A stretch of 64,000 nucleotides of DNA from Panorpa germanica (lineage: Eukaryota > Arthropoda > Insecta > Mecoptera > Panorpidae): the NCBI GenBank assembly GCA_963678705.1, contig OY783210.1, positions 14,261,331 through 14,325,330 on the forward strand, in the 5' to 3' direction. The translations under genes and the position numbers were made by a program. A model generated the notes under the pieces. That model was given only the letters and a program-made list of their open reading frames with translations. It was not told where the DNA came from and did not search any database. Of the stretch, positions 28,101 through 40,991 are shown piece by piece. Numbering within the stretch: the stretch's first letter is position 1; each line of letters opens with the position of its first letter.

Positions 28101-31100
28101 TCTTAATTTATATTAAACTTTAAATGCTGGAACTCTTAATATAGCTTTTAATAACATTCTTTATCTTATTTTATATGTTTTGTGAAACATTGCCTAATAC
28201 GTCCAGGTATTACTAAAAGATCCTATTGAAATTAATGATTTAAGGAAAATTCAAATTTATTTTAATTAGAATATCTATTTCAAATAATAATAATTACATT
28301 GGATATTTGTGTATAGAAGTGCTTGTAACAGAATATAAACATCAATTAGTTTATATCAATTATAATCGTATCCTTCATTAGCTGCAGGGTCGTTGTGACA
28401 AGTTTTGAATCAATTTGTTACTCAAATTAGGAAATATTTCTAAAAATTAATGGTTTAACAGTTATATTCTATGTATTTTTTTTAATGTTATTATTTAAAC
28501 GAAAATTACCTCTGGTAGTTCATTGTAGTAGCATTTATTAGTAAGAAATGCTGTGTCGCAATTATCAGAACCCTCTGTAATATTAAAAAAAATTGTTGAT
28601 ATTAGTCGACTTTATTATTTTTGTTCACTATTATATCTCACTTTGTGTTCCACATTTTTTAATTGCGTTTTCCATTGCGTCTGTTTTCATATCTTCCGGT
28701 ATAACTGCTATCATGGTATCGACGTCGATTTCTCCATCGTCATCAATCTACAAAATATAACAAATTTGTAAATTTATTTAACATCGGTTTTTATGGCCAC
28801 GAATGTCGGTAATTAAACAATTGCTATTATTTATAGCACGTTTTTCTTCTATAAAGCTATAAAATTAAAATTAATTACTTGTATGATTAATATATACCAT
28901 AATATATACTAATATATAATAATATATATATTGATTAATTTATTACCACAGCCATTTGACCAAATATGCATTTCATATAACATTTTAGCTTTGGGTCGTC
29001 TTTGAATGTTCCTTTTTGTGCATCTGTTATTAGACCTGTAGAATAACATTAATGTAATTTATAGGGTTTAGGCTAATTTGTTATAAAAATGTAATCATGA
29101 TATGCATACTTTCTTCAACTCCAGTTTCAGCAACGCAAGAGTTGTGTAACATCGCAGCTAATTCCGCCATTTCATCTGACATGGCCTAATGAAACACATT
29201 CCAAAAATAAATTATTCATTATAATATATTTTGGTGAAAAACACTGCGTTGCAAATTTAGTATAATTTTATGAGGATAAATTTAAATATTATAGTTACTA
29301 GTAAATTAGGGTATATAAAAGTTAAGATTTTGATCTATATTGTTGAATATTTAATCTTAATGTTATAACTTATTACCAAGAAATAATTGATATTTCTTGA
29401 TTTAGAAGTTGAGTCCTAACTTAAAATGGGTACAAAGAATATTTTCCTCTATCCAAATTTCAAATCATTCTACGTTATGTAATAGAGCTTCTAAGTCCGT
29501 CAATTTTCTGAGATAAGACTAGAGAACTTATAACTTTTTTTTAATGTTATTTTAACAGAGAAATACATTACCGAAACATAGCACTGCAAGGAACATATCA
29601 CTGCCAGCGATAAAATAAATTTCATCGTAACTGAAGTAATAACGTATTTATTTTTTTGACCAACACTTTTTTAGTTTGTTTTCACTCAACTGACCAGTAT
29701 CTTTCAACTGAGTAAGATTTACACATTCGTGTCGTTTTATACCTAAAGAATCACGCAGCTATTATTTGATTATATTGATAATTGCAGGTGGTTACTTCCG
29801 TTTAAATAATTCACCTAATTATTATTTATTTTTCATTATCATATTTTTATAAAAAAACAGTCTGGTTATTATGAATGAACACGTGATAACTTAGAATTTT
29901 AACAGAATTGAATAAGCTTTACTAATTTATTATAATTATAATATTTTATTATCGTGTTTTCTTATATTTGCATGATATTACATGTCATACGACATTACTG
30001 TAAAAATAATTGAAATAATATAACATTGTTTGTTGGAATTCTAGTATAATTCTTTAAGAATAACTTTTCAACGAAGGAAACATTTTTATAAATTTATTTT
30101 ATCTAGCATTTATTTGTTTTTATAGTGACCAGACTTAATATATGTAAAGTGCACCACTGCCTAATACGTTTATGATTATATATTGCATATAATCAGTTAA
30201 ACTATCCCCAGAAAAAAAATTCTATAAAACTGTTGATTATCAGGTCTGAAAATGTCCAATTATCTTTTGACAAGTCGCTATATTATAGAAGATATAAAAA
30301 AAATAAAATAGTAATTTTTGGCCATTAATTTATTTATAATGATTCAATTATTAAAGGGATCACAAGTTATAAAAAATAAGTTAGCTCGTGGCGTCACGTC
30401 CGATTCCTTCTATGGATTTATACAATTCGAGATGCATACAAGTGTCTGTGATACGTCAGTAACTACATACAACTGAGATGTGTAATACATAAAGTTTTAT
30501 ATTATGAACGTTGTGAACAAAAGAAATCATTTCATTACTTATTAGCCTACAGGCATTCTGTGACTTAAAAAGAATATTAAAAATTAAGCGGTAATACAAA
30601 AATTCTAATTTGAAATAGCTATATCTACGTCAACGTTTGAATACTTAAAAAAAATAAAAATGCTAGTATTAACATATAGTTCAATCAAAAATTAAAAAAA
30701 TGACCCTTCTTTACAGGCAACACACAATCGTAATAATAGTTTTTAAACCTCTTAACGTACAAATAATTTTCTTTTCAATTTTACTCGCATATATTTTGCT
30801 TGTATTTTATCCACAACGTTAAACTTGAAGGCCAATCGTAAACACAATGCGTTGCAAAAATAGTAATTAGTATAATCACATAGTAATTTTTAAATACGTC
30901 AACCAATATAAAAAAAATTACTAGTATTTTTAACAACCTTCGCTTAAAATCGCGTTTTTATTTCAAGTTATATTTTTTATCTAATTGCTATATAGTTAAT
31001 TTATTTATGATTTTGTAACTTCGGAACTTATGATAATCAATTTAAACAAGAAAAGGAAGTGGACAATTATTTTAAAAATAAATTATATTAATTTTATTCT

Positions 31101-34100
31101 AGGTTGTAATATTAACATTGTTAGTTCGAAATTATTTTTTCCAATATGTTTTTTTTTTTTTTATTTATTTTGTTGGTGCATCAACTTCTAGAAGTTATTA
31201 GCACATATACAATAATTTATAATATATAATTTGTAATTTATAATTTAAAATAAGGAAATTAGGTTTGCTTTATTTATAAATTCAATAAGGTTTTTCAAAT
31301 GTTTCAATATGTTGTAATAGTAGTTTTTACTCAAACATAATGCTTGATTATTTATTTTTAGTAGATTAAACTCAATACTACGTTTAATTTCAAAGTTATT
31401 CAAGTTCAGAATGTGTTGCAAATAGAGTTATATGATTTCTATGTTTTTTATAGAGAAACTTCTCCAGTGATTACAAGATTATTGGACTGGCATGTACGGT
31501 CAACTAATATTCGTTCTGATAATTCATCAATTGTACATTCTCATGGTGCTGCTTTAGTATCACTAATTGGAGCAGGTCCTATTTCCGAACATTGTACTAC
31601 TTTTCTAGTTTCTGGACTTTTAAAATGGTGTCAACAAATATGTTTACTAACAGAATACACGGTACAATTTAACTATTAATTTGAATATGATTATTAGTAT
31701 TTTACTAAGTTTATTGAATTTTTTTAATTTTCAGTGCGGACATCTTCGCCTAATATCAGCGGGATTTGTTGCCTTATCAAATATTATTTCATCAAGAAAA
31801 GATATAGTTCTACAGAATAAAATATTAAAAGATATTAAGCGATTAAATGATCGTTATGTTATCCAAATGTTACAATCTTCAGCAATGGCTAAATTGGCAG
31901 CAAATTTAAAGTAGAGTAATAAATGTAGTAATCATTCTATCCTAGATTCAAACCAGACTCATTGTAATTTTATTATTTTATTTTAGAAAAAGCTCTTGCT
32001 TGCTATCTAAAATACCAGATCCTGTTCAACCCAGCGGAGCTTTGCCACAGCTTGGGGGCTGCTTGCCCAACACTAAAGATGGAGTTCCTCCTTGTCTAGG
32101 AATGAATTCGCCAATGCCTTTATTTGCAGCTGTCACAAAATATTTTGTTATTGTTTCAGAAAATCAGGTATTTTATTTCTCATTTCTTTTTATTTGTAAA
32201 TTATGAAATATTCAAAAAATGAATTTAAATTTGTTCGAATAATCTTGTACACACAAAGTCGTACATATCCCAACTAGATGGAAATATGTAAAGATGTTGA
32301 AGATTATATGGACGTAGTTGATACTCTGAAAGCAGCCTTATTTTAAGAGCATCTTTTGTCGGTAAAGATTTCAATCTTATTTAAAATATTCATCTTTTTT
32401 TATTTCAGTTTTCATCAGACCTTTTCAATATTCAACACATAAAGGATTATTTAAAATTAATCTCATCATCAGAACTTTTTTTAACTCGAAATTGGTTTAC
32501 AAAAATTGAATTAAGATTTTTAATAAATTTAATGAAATTGTCCATAAAAAAACCAACGATTTGTGATCAAACTATAATTTACAACACTTGCTACAAACTA
32601 ACTTATTTACTAAGTGAAGAACATACCGAAGATTTAAATTTAATAATGAAAGAAATTATATTTAATAAAAATTGGTTTTCTGATGAAATTCGAATTAAAA
32701 ATTTAAATATGAAAGAGGACGAAAACATTCTGAATAATTTAGATGACATAGCAGCGTGCTACATCAATGTTTTAGGAGTTAATCAGGTAAGTTAATATTC
32801 AATGTATCTAGTAACTGATATGATGATGTTTAATGAGACAATCCGCTTGGAGCGCTGCAAACAGAATCCCAAAATCAGTTGTCAAAAATGGCAGCTTTAT
32901 CAAAACAATTTTATTAGGTGTAAGACAAGTACAAAAAGTTACATTCTCTCTGACTTTATTACTAACTTTGATTAAATTTAAGTATATGGCAAATATATTT
33001 CCTGGATATAGATCCTGGCGGACTAAATATGAACCATGCGATCATACAAACAATGTTGACAAGATTCGTATAGGATTCATATTAGATTCGAACGGATTGA
33101 ACCGAATCGCATTAGAATCGTATTAGATTCGGACGAGATTTAGAGAAATTGTTTGTAGGGTTTGCATCTACCTTTTGTCATACCTGTGTACAGTGCTTGG
33201 TTTAGAATGGTTGCATTAAAAAAGATTTTTCATATGCCATATGTTTTTTCCAGCATTATTCTTATCAATCCTTATCACTATCAAATTGGTCAAATACTAT
33301 CTTGCCTATAGACTGGCCCTATATGCCTATTGTTGGTTTATACAGCAAATCACAGACTGTTACGTCCTCTACAAATTGCAACGAAGGTTAGTAATGGGTT
33401 TAAATCTTAAGAAAAACATCCTTTTCATTGTATTAATTTTATTTCAGAAAAACAACAAATTGCTGTAATAAAACGTTGTCTTCAGTGGATTCTAATCTCA
33501 GAAATATTTATACCACATCTGACTGCGAAAATGACATCAACAGATCGATTCTGTAGGCTATTGTGTGTTTTCTTATGTCATAATTCCATATTTCTTGAAT
33601 CTGATATCAAAACCCTATTGGAACAATGCACTATGAAGATTTTCGAAATTGAGAAAAAACAACCGTTTAATTTTGATAAACCTTTACAAGGTACATATTA
33701 TTTAAGACATATATTAAGTATTAGCTAAGCATGGTCACTTAATATTTTAAATTGTAAAATTGCAGGTCTCAGCAGTTTTGCAGATTTGTATACGCAGCTG
33801 CTGGAGCAATTTCAAGGAGTTAGCTACGGCGATGAGACTTTTGCAGCATGCGTACTGGTTCCGTTAGCTCAACATCATAACATTTCATGGAGGAAGCAAG
33901 TCTGGTCTGAATATGCTGCTGTACTACGTGTATTAACTTGTCCAGAAAATAAAGTAAATAAATTTAATGAAGCTAGAAAATTAAATGTATGTACTATGAT
34001 AACCCAAAATGTTTTTATAGTTGTGCTACCCTCTGGAGTCTTACATAAATCCACCGGAAACAGATGAATCTTTGCTGTTTTGTTACAAAATGGCGATGCA

Positions 34101-34167
34101 GAGAACTCTACGGAGAAATACGATACCTTACAAAATTGCATCGTATCATTTGAATGCTGTTAGATAA
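25111..34167 (+). CDS. RPAP1: RPAP1, RNA polymerase II-associated protein 1
   Basis: Factor for assembly and nuclear import of RNA polymerase II. Twenty exons: 25111-25264, 25367-25531, 25598-25716, 25802-26042, 26116-26229, 26289-26469, 26537-26662, 26739-26946, 27024-27235, 27311-27480, 27549-27651, 27740-27880, 31454-31661, 31735-31910, 31987-32167, 32409-32786, 33254-33386, 33448-33690, 33766-33953, 34021-34167; every junction keeps frame, 1,195 aa. The RPAP1_N signature lies in exon 4 ('VPSSILTDADKVAIDEQNK', 'DEILEERNKL'). The RPAP1_C region starts with 'ARFDLHGVLLDY' and 'RPGYSLVELFKLCRSQVPQQR'. The C-terminus has 'LPIDWPYMPIVGLYSK' and 'QLLEQFQGVSYGDETF'. Exons 2 and 4 use weak donors (GTCTTT, GTTCGA). 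Intron 12 is 3.6 kb and hosts an odorant-binding protein gene on the other strand. Confidence 0.94.
28422..29625 (-). CDS. Odorant-binding protein nested in RPAP1 intron 12
   Basis: Small secreted carrier of hydrophobic ligands (PBP/GOBP family). Six exons on the minus strand: 29625-29572 (signal peptide MKFILSLAVICSLQCYVS), 29185-29110, 29035-28947, 28747-28642, 28574-28510 and 28439-28422; phases agree, 135 aa, typical OBP length. All six classical cysteines are present: HNSC, LKC-YMK-C (three-residue C2-C3 spacing), KKC, NC and KC (eight-residue C5-C6 spacing). The final 18-nt exon gives a KYFLI ending, as in many OBPs. If the donor at 28641 were not used, translation would stop two codons later without C5 and C6. 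The gene is wholly within RPAP1 intron 12, antisense to it. Confidence 0.9.
30215..30700. repeat. Strongly diverged MITE-like sequence in RPAP1 intron 12
   Basis: Segments such as 'tctataaaactgt', 'aaaatgtccaattatctttt', 'tcaattattaaaggga' and 'agctatatctacgtcaacgtttgaata' follow the order of the GGGCTTGTGT MITE, but termini are lost. The 30450-30600 part also resembles 11225-11400. Confidence 0.5.
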
Positions 34168-34837
34168 TTTTTTTTTGTCATATTGCACTTTTTAAAAATT
34201 ATGTATTATATTGACATCTAACAACTTTAGTAATTAAAATAATTGATTGCAACTTAAAATTTTTAAGTATTATTTTGTGTCGGAGGTCGGAGAACCCGTT
34301 TTCAAACGTTGCATTCTGGCAGCAATTATATTTTTCATCATGTAAAGAGTCAAATCTGAATTTAAATTTAAATTTTCGGGGTGCAGAGTGTCCCATTGTA
34401 ATCAGTTTTCTTTGTTTATCTTGAAAACTATAATTTCCATAAAAAATTTATATTATGTTTTCTTTTTTTAGATAATAATATAAAGTAAGATCATAGAATC
34501 TTAATATTTTTAAGATTTATTTTTATTTAATAATTTTTTATCGAGGCACCTGTAAAATTTGAACTTAAATCCAAATTTGATCTTTTTAAATGATGTTATA
34601 AAAAAATTGCTGCCTACCCAAAATGCACGGTTGACCTCTTATTAATAACTAATATGATAAATAATATTTAATGTCTTTGTTATGCATACTCTATACATAT
34701 AAAACTAGTCTTTGGTATAGTATAGCTGTAATATGTAATCATAAACTAAAATAGCAAAGAATTGAACAACTTTAAAACAGAAGATTATATTATAGCTGTC
34801 TAAAACATTTTCAACCTTCTTTATTTACTTGATTAAT
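34168..34837. other. RPAP1 3' flank
   Basis: AT-rich sequence containing the RPAP1 3' UTR. No gene recognised; the frame at 34199-34396 has no family feature. Confidence 0.5.
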
Positions 34838-35452
34838 AATGGGCTTGTGTCCTCATTTTTTAGTGGTCGATTTTTCAATTGTTGATTGAAATTGATGTTA
34901 ATAAATGTGTATTGGCGTGTCTATTTAATAAATATCTAAATATTGACAGAGATATAGCAATTAAAAGTTTGAATTGTAGTTTTAGCGCTAGAAATGGTCG
35001 ACCATATTTGTATGACGTGAAATGCATTTTAACGTCAGTTATTTGTTGAGTAGGTCAGTGCTGTGGTAGCTGTGTTTTGTAGCTGTTGGTAGTCAAATAA
35101 TCAAGTCAAATCAAAGAATAATAAGATTTTATTTTATTTAACCCTGCTAAGACAGACATAATATTGGAATTTTATTGTTCCTTGAAATAGCTGTAAATAA
35201 TATTTGATATTTTGTAATATTTGTAAGGTTGGTAACCTTACACAAGGATTGTGATGTCACATGCACTTGGAATGTGTACAACGTTGAATCCCTTTAATAA
35301 GTAAAGAGACAAAATGACTTTTTCAATTGTTAATATCTCCTAACATATAGGGAGTTATTAAAAAATAATTGGACATTTGAGGTTCTAGTAACCCACTTTA
35401 TCAATATATAGTACACTTTTATAGAAATTAAGACATAGGATACAAGCCCACT
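34838..35452 (-). mobile_element. GGGCTTGTGT MITE, copy 3
   Basis: About 615 bp, inverted relative to copies 1 and 2 (the 'cctcattttttagtggtcga' end is at the left). Ends in 'tacaagcccact'. Followed by a 'taaacccaaatgaaat' flank that recurs after copy 4. Confidence 0.9.
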
Positions 35453-35465
35453 TAAACCCAAATGA

Positions 35466-36087
35466 AATGGGCTTGTGTCCTCATTTTTTAGTGGTCGATT
35501 TTTCAATTGTTGATTGAAATTGATGTTAATAAAAGTGTATTGGCGTGTCTATTTTATTAAATATCTAAATATTGACGGAGATATAGCAATTAAAAATTTG
35601 AATTGTAGTTTTAGCGCTAGAAATGGTCACCCATATTTGTATGACATGAAATGCATTTTAACGTCAGTTATTTGTTGAGTAGGTCAGTGTTGTGGTAAAG
35701 TTTTGTAGTTGTTGGTACTCAAACAATCCAGTCAAGTCAAAGAATAATAAGTTTTTACTTTATTTAACCCTGTTAAGGCAGACATAATATTGAAATTTTA
35801 TTGTTCCTTGAAATAGCTGTAAATAATATTTGATATTTTGTAATATTTGTAAGGTTGGTAACCTTACACAAGGATTGTGATGTCACATGCACTTGGAATG
35901 TGTACAACGTTGAATCCCTTTAATAATTAAAGAGACAAAATGACTTTTTTAATTGTTTATATCTCCTAACATATAGGGAGTTATTAAAAAATAATTGGAC
36001 ATTTGAGGATCTAGTAACCCACTTTATCAATATATAGTACACTTCAGTACACTTTTATAGAAATTAAGACATAGGATACAAGCCCAT
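35466..36087 (-). mobile_element. GGGCTTGTGT MITE, copy 4 (tandem with copy 3)
   Basis: Nearly identical to copy 3, same orientation, separated by only 13 bp. The same 'taaacccaaatgaaat' flank follows both copies, so the pair most likely arose by tandem duplication of element plus flank rather than by two insertions. Small indels distinguish them (for example 'gtacacttcagtacactttt' only here). Confidence 0.9.
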
Positions 36088-36299
36088 TTAAACCCAAATG
36101 AAATTATAAAATACAATTTGCTTTTTAATAAATGTCTTTATTATACAAACAATTGTTTAATAATGGTTATCATACCAATTACATGTAGCTAATATAGTTT
36201 TATCAATTAAATTGTAATATAATGGCGGTTGTAATTTTTACGAACTTCTTGAATATAAAAACCGGTAAAACCATATATAGGTTACACAATAAGAAATAT

Positions 36300-37015
36300 T
36301 TATGGATCAAATATGCAGTTGCATTCGTTTACATTACAGGATCCTGAAGTCATGCCAACACTTTTGCAATTTTCATCACATCCCTGATTGTTATTCTTAC
36401 CATTCGCACAGAAGGGACAAACTTTACGCGGAAGTCGGTTTAAAAACTGCTCATTACCTGAAAAGAATTAATATGTTACATGCTAGTAAACCACAAAAAT
36501 ATTTACATTATTATTAATTTAAATGTGTTATAATTTTTAATGTTCTGACTTTAGAAGATTGACTGTATAATATATCAGAAGAAGAAAAGCATGCACTTCT
36601 GCGATTGAGATTGTGTAAGTTATGTGTAATGGAATATTATAGTGCTGTGTCTTTCGGTTCGATCTCCAGAGTTATATTTTACGGGTTTGGTTATTATCAA
36701 GATTACTAAATTGATTATGTACATATATAATCACAAACTTATAAAAACTGGTAATATAGTAGGAGGTACGACTATGCATCGCAAATAGGCAGACGTTAAA
36801 GAAAATAAATTAAAAAAGATATGAAAACTGTAATGAGTATCTATATAATAAATAAATATAAAGATGAATGTATATTTACCTTGACTCAATAAAATGTCTT
36901 CAAATTTGTCTACAAATTTCGATTCAACTGGTATAGCAGACACTTGAAAGTAGCAAATACAAATTAAGGAGAAAAGAAGAAAACAAAACAAATTATTTTT
37001 CAAACCCATTTTCAC
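36300..37015 (-). pseudogene. Cysteine-rich secreted peptide gene, frameshifted member
   Basis: Leftmost member of the peptide array. Exon 1 (37015-36880) encodes a good signal peptide (core GLKNNLFCFLLFSLICIC) and an acidic propeptide, ending at a phase-1 donor like its relatives. Exon 2 (acceptor before 36458) encodes the family's seven-cysteine pattern, CPFC...CDENC...C...CNC, and a stop at 36302-36300. Between the acceptor and the CPFC motif, a run of four T on the coding strand (36422-36419) puts the two halves in different frames; the spliced frame would stop soon after. Either the gene is dead or the homopolymer has one base too many in this assembly. A TATATAAA lies at 37096-37103. 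Confidence 0.6.
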
Positions 37016-37664
37016 AAATTATACTTCGTTTTTATTTAAATTAAGTACAAAATTAATGTTCACGAGTTTTTGTGATAACGAAAACTTCAAATTTATTTAT
37101 ATACTTATATATATCAAAGTTGAAAAAATTTGACATTGACTTCTGCTCCAAAGTACGTTCAGTTTTGAAATGTTCGTTTATACGAGTATATTCGTTAGAA
37201 GTTTAAAAAGATTTAAAAAATCAATCCTTATTTTGCAATAAATTATTATACAACATAGAATGATAACTTTAGTGCAGTGGCGGACTATTATGTATAAGGC
37301 TAATATATTATTAAGGTCAGAAAAAAAGCTCAGTAGTGTACAGTTAATATTTACCGTGGAGCCCACCTCGCCCACAATGCAAGCTGAAGCCACCAACTGG
37401 TTCTATTCTTTTTCATTTTTATCAGTAATATATCAGTGTAATTGATGAAATAAATTACTCACAATAATAGGGACATCTCAGAAAAATACAAATATGCGTT
37501 AAGATTCGTTAACTCAAATAAGTCATTATTACAATCAAACAAAACGCAGATAAACTTGCCGAATACCGCTGGAATGTTTGTAACTAAAACAATTATTTCA
37601 AGATTTCTTACTGGACTAGAAAGAAAAGATGTTCTTAAAAAGATTTATTTTTCATAAATATTTA
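37016..37664. other. Intergenic spacer
   Basis: Contains the upstream region of the peptide gene ending at 37015. The segment 37320-37400 is GC-richer and open on both strands but matches no family I know. Confidence 0.4.
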
Positions 37665-37996
37665 TTTATATATTTGCCTTGACTTTTATTCGTCATAGCC
37701 ACCATCAAACATTTTTTATACATCTTTTATAATGTATAATTCAATTTTACAAATTTCTAAATATTTCAATAATTGACTAATTAATTTTGAATCACTTAAC
37801 AAAAATTTAGTATTAAGAGGAAAAGTTTTAATCACATCTAATATTTCACTATTGAATTTTGATCTTTCTAAACTATAATTTATGCATTCAAATATAATAT
37901 GATCCAAAGTTCCTTCTTCACCACATTGACATCTATCGTCGGATTTAATATTAATTTTGTGCAGGTTGTATATTTGGTAACATTGTTTACGTAACA
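37665..37996 (-). mobile_element. 3' end of a non-LTR retrotransposon, fragment 2
   Basis: Minus-strand frame with CQCGEEGTLDHIIFEC and a downstream tail nearly matching fragment 1 at 18597-18897, including the 3' 'gtcaaggcaaata' and A-rich end. Stops are within the tail as in the other copy. 5'-truncated. Confidence 0.8.
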
Positions 37997-39565
37997 AATA
38001 ACTTTTGTTGTATTAGATAAATCTTAAATACATGTAACTGCGTTTAACGGGTAAACAATCGTTTTTACGTTCTGCTTTATATTGGTAATATATTTTATAT
38101 CAGAATAAGTAACTTTATCAAAAATGGAGAGCTCTTTTCTATATTTTGAAAATTAGCACATGCCATTGTGCGCTTAAAGTCCGTTCATGACCTCCAATAT
38201 TACATCGGTGCTGTGTCTTTATTTACTTCACCTTTGAACCTTGGGTTTAACATATTTTTTATATTTAATAAAAAAATAAGGAAAAAAGCGTTAAATAAAT
38301 ACATGTTATTAAATTTATTTTCTTTATTTTAATTGCATTTAATAATAATCCATGACCTTTCAAAAGGTTAAATCCAAAATTTCATGCAAAAATAACAGAT
38401 TTGTTTGTACATTTACTGGTATATCTTTCCTTCTCAGATAAAATAGGTCATGAGGTCAAATTCGACCATGTGGTCTGATGTATTGGTAAAACCATTTCGC
38501 AGTAATTAAACAAAGATAACAAAATGGTATCAGCGGGAACTGGAAATAATTGCACAACTGGATTATCCCAATATTTCAAATGAAGAAAACGAAATTATTA
38601 TTTTAATATTTTGCTACGTGGGCCCTTCAAATAATGAGTCTATTTCTATTTATGGCAAATTATGGATATTACTTTTAAAATACGCCCACCTGAGATTTAA
38701 GGGGTCATGAATTTTGGACATTTTTTCAAGCTCGAACAAAAAACCAATAAATATTTTTACCACCCCTTTTTTACTATTTATTTAATTATGTTTTAAGAAT
38801 GTCAAAATAGAAAAATTGTCAAAAAAATAAATTTAAAATTCACAAAGTTGCAGGCTGTGGATTGAGTGGAGTACAGAAAAAGAGCATGTCCTGCAGGACA
38901 CCATAGTTGACACGATTCCCAGTAAACAATTTGGTGAAGTGTTCCTTTTTGTGACGTTTCTATCACTATTGAACTTCAATTATAATTCGCATCAACTTTA
39001 TCTTCATTTCTATTCTGACAGGTGGAGTGGTTTCGCCATTTGTAGCCGATAACATAGACATTTCATATGAACGATTGTGAGAAAGTATAGAAAAGAGACA
39101 ACAATTATCGATGGGGTACATGTCATCTACTGTTGACACGATTTTGATAATAAAAATTATCAAAATAATAAATGATAATATTTTGCTAAATGTGTCCTTG
39201 AGTGGATAGCCCAAAGTAAGATTTTCAAAATTAGAAATGTATTTGTTTGCATTATTGACTAATTAGAAAAACATAACTTAATTTTAACAAAGAGTTAACA
39301 TAATATGTTACATTTATCAAAATATATGTAGAACAAAAAGTAATTTGTAAGAATAAATTTATTTTTATTGTAAAAATTATAATTGTTTATAAAAAATTAT
39401 TACATAGGTAACTAACATATTTTTAAACATCAAGTTTTCAAACAGTAATGCACAATTTAAGTAGCATCTATATAATAAATACGTTAATACATAAATATGA
39501 TGTCACGTGCAGATACAAATGATAACAAATGTACCATTTCAATCGAAGTTGCATTTTATTTAGAC
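37997..39565. other. Intergenic spacer, nothing clearly supported
   Basis: AT-rich. A minus-strand frame at 38966-39214 has a hydrophobic start but no homology I can recognise. No repeat family identified. Confidence 0.4.
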
Positions 39566-40151
39566 TTATACTGCACCAGGTTCTGAGTTAAAGCACATAC
39601 ATTTTGCTCCAACACATTCTCCCATCATATATTTAAGTTCCCTGCACCTGTTATTGCAATCAGCGGGTCCATTAGGTCCACCATTTGGGCCGCAGTAGGG
39701 ACAAGCATACCGCTTCTCTCTTAACAACGAACCTGGAAGAATAATTTTTATAATAATAGTATATTATAATTCAGTTGTCATTTGATATTTCAAATTATAT
39801 TAACAATACTATAAACAGGGTTGCCAGATGAAAATGAACTGTACTGTCAATAAATGTTAGAAGAAGTATTATGCTACACGTAAAAATTGATACAAAATAC
39901 ACATTAAGAAAAAGAAGAAGAACAGCTAAACTTAAATATATCAACGGCAAAATATAAAAACATTACAAATTCTTTGAGCAAGCAAATGAATATTATGTCA
40001 ATGATTTTTCTTAGAAGTGATTTATGTTTCTAATGTAATGTTATGTACCTTGTTCATTTTCTAATTTTAGTTCTTCGTGGCTCCGTGCAGTAGTTTGGTG
40101 CAGAACTGCACACAAAACGACAAGTACAAAGGCAAGTGTAAAATATTTCAT
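39566..40151 (-). CDS. Secreted seven-cysteine peptide (CPYC family), intact
   Basis: Two exons: 40151-40049 and 39732-39566, phase-1 intron, 89 aa. Exon 1 is a signal peptide (MKYFTLAFVLVVLCAVLHQ, cleavage likely near TTA-RS) plus an acidic propeptide (SHEELKLENEQ). Exon 2 starts GSLLREKR, a dibasic processing site, then a roughly 46-residue mature domain with CPYC, CNNRC, GEC and KCMC. The CxxxC...C...CxC spacing recalls cysteine-stabilised alpha-beta (defensin-like) folds, but there are seven cysteines, so one is unpaired or makes a dimer. Function unknown: antimicrobial, venom or signalling peptide are all possible. TATATAAA lies about 50 bp upstream of the start. Confidence 0.85.
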
Positions 40152-40200
40152 GTTGCTGATGTTCTCTCAGTAGTGTGTTGTTCAGCTTTGCAGCAGATGA

Positions 40201-40208
40201 TTTATATA
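40201..40208 (-). promoter_or_regulatory. TATA box of the seven-cysteine peptide gene
   Basis: TATATAAA within 'agtatataaatcatctgctgc' on the coding strand, 50-60 bp upstream of the ATG. The same block occurs before the signal exons at 55837 and 60683. Confidence 0.6.
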
Positions 40209-40840
40209 CTGATAATTTAGTCAAAGTTCATCAAAGACAGTGGCGTAGTCACGATAGAAACCACTGTGTGTGGAGCTCCTTATCAAATAAACTAAGAAAT
40301 AGTACATAATTTCAACAACGCGGTCAAGATAGATTAAATTACTTCTAAAAAAGCATATAGATGCTCTGAAAAAGAGTTTTTTGAAGTATACACTGCAACG
40401 TTGTTGTTTTATTTGAATTTAAATTATTATGGACGATTCATTATTATGCATTTTTAAATTTTTAAAGTAATGTGTATTATATTTTATCCGACCATGCTTA
40501 CACAGGGGCTCGATATTTCTAACTACGCCATTGTTCATAGATTACAAGCTGGCATCAGTTTCTTCATACAGGAATTCCCCAAAATGTTATCTTCCATGCA
40601 AAGTACAAGGATAAAGCTATAATAAATAATATCCCTCTACGTACAAAACGTTAAATCACGCATTATTCAAAGAAATATTTTTTACTTATTGTAACATTTT
40701 ATTATTTACCGAAATTTATTAAAGGAAAAAACAAATTTGTTCAAAACTTTTGTGTAAAAACCATTTTGTCAATCATTAAAAAAATTTTTTTTTATAAATT
40801 TCAAACACTCTATAACTCTAATTTAAAAATCCTTTTTCTT

Positions 40841-40991
40841 GATTAAGGTGAAACGATACTTGGTCATTTTTGATTCGCGAAATATACTATACAGCAGGTT
40901 AAATATTATCAAAAAAAACATTTTCTTTATGTTTAAATCGTTTTATGTAAGTAACTATAAAGGCGAATCAAAATCTAAAGCTGCAACTCAT
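40841..40991 (+). repeat. Copy of the inverted-repeat arm seen around 57 kb
   Basis: From 'gattaaggtgaaacgatact' to 'aaaatctaaagctgcaa'; matches the arm at 56708-56920 and, inverted, that at 57861-58075. The remainder of the arm is absent here. Confidence 0.8.

Noticed and set aside
37178..37445. Frames on both strands around a GC-richer patch
   Set aside because: Neither strand gives a recognisable domain; too short to support a gene.
38966..39214. 82-aa minus-strand frame with a possible membrane segment
   Set aside because: Low-complexity hydrophobic start followed by ordinary AT-rich sequence; not recognisable and no splice partners.
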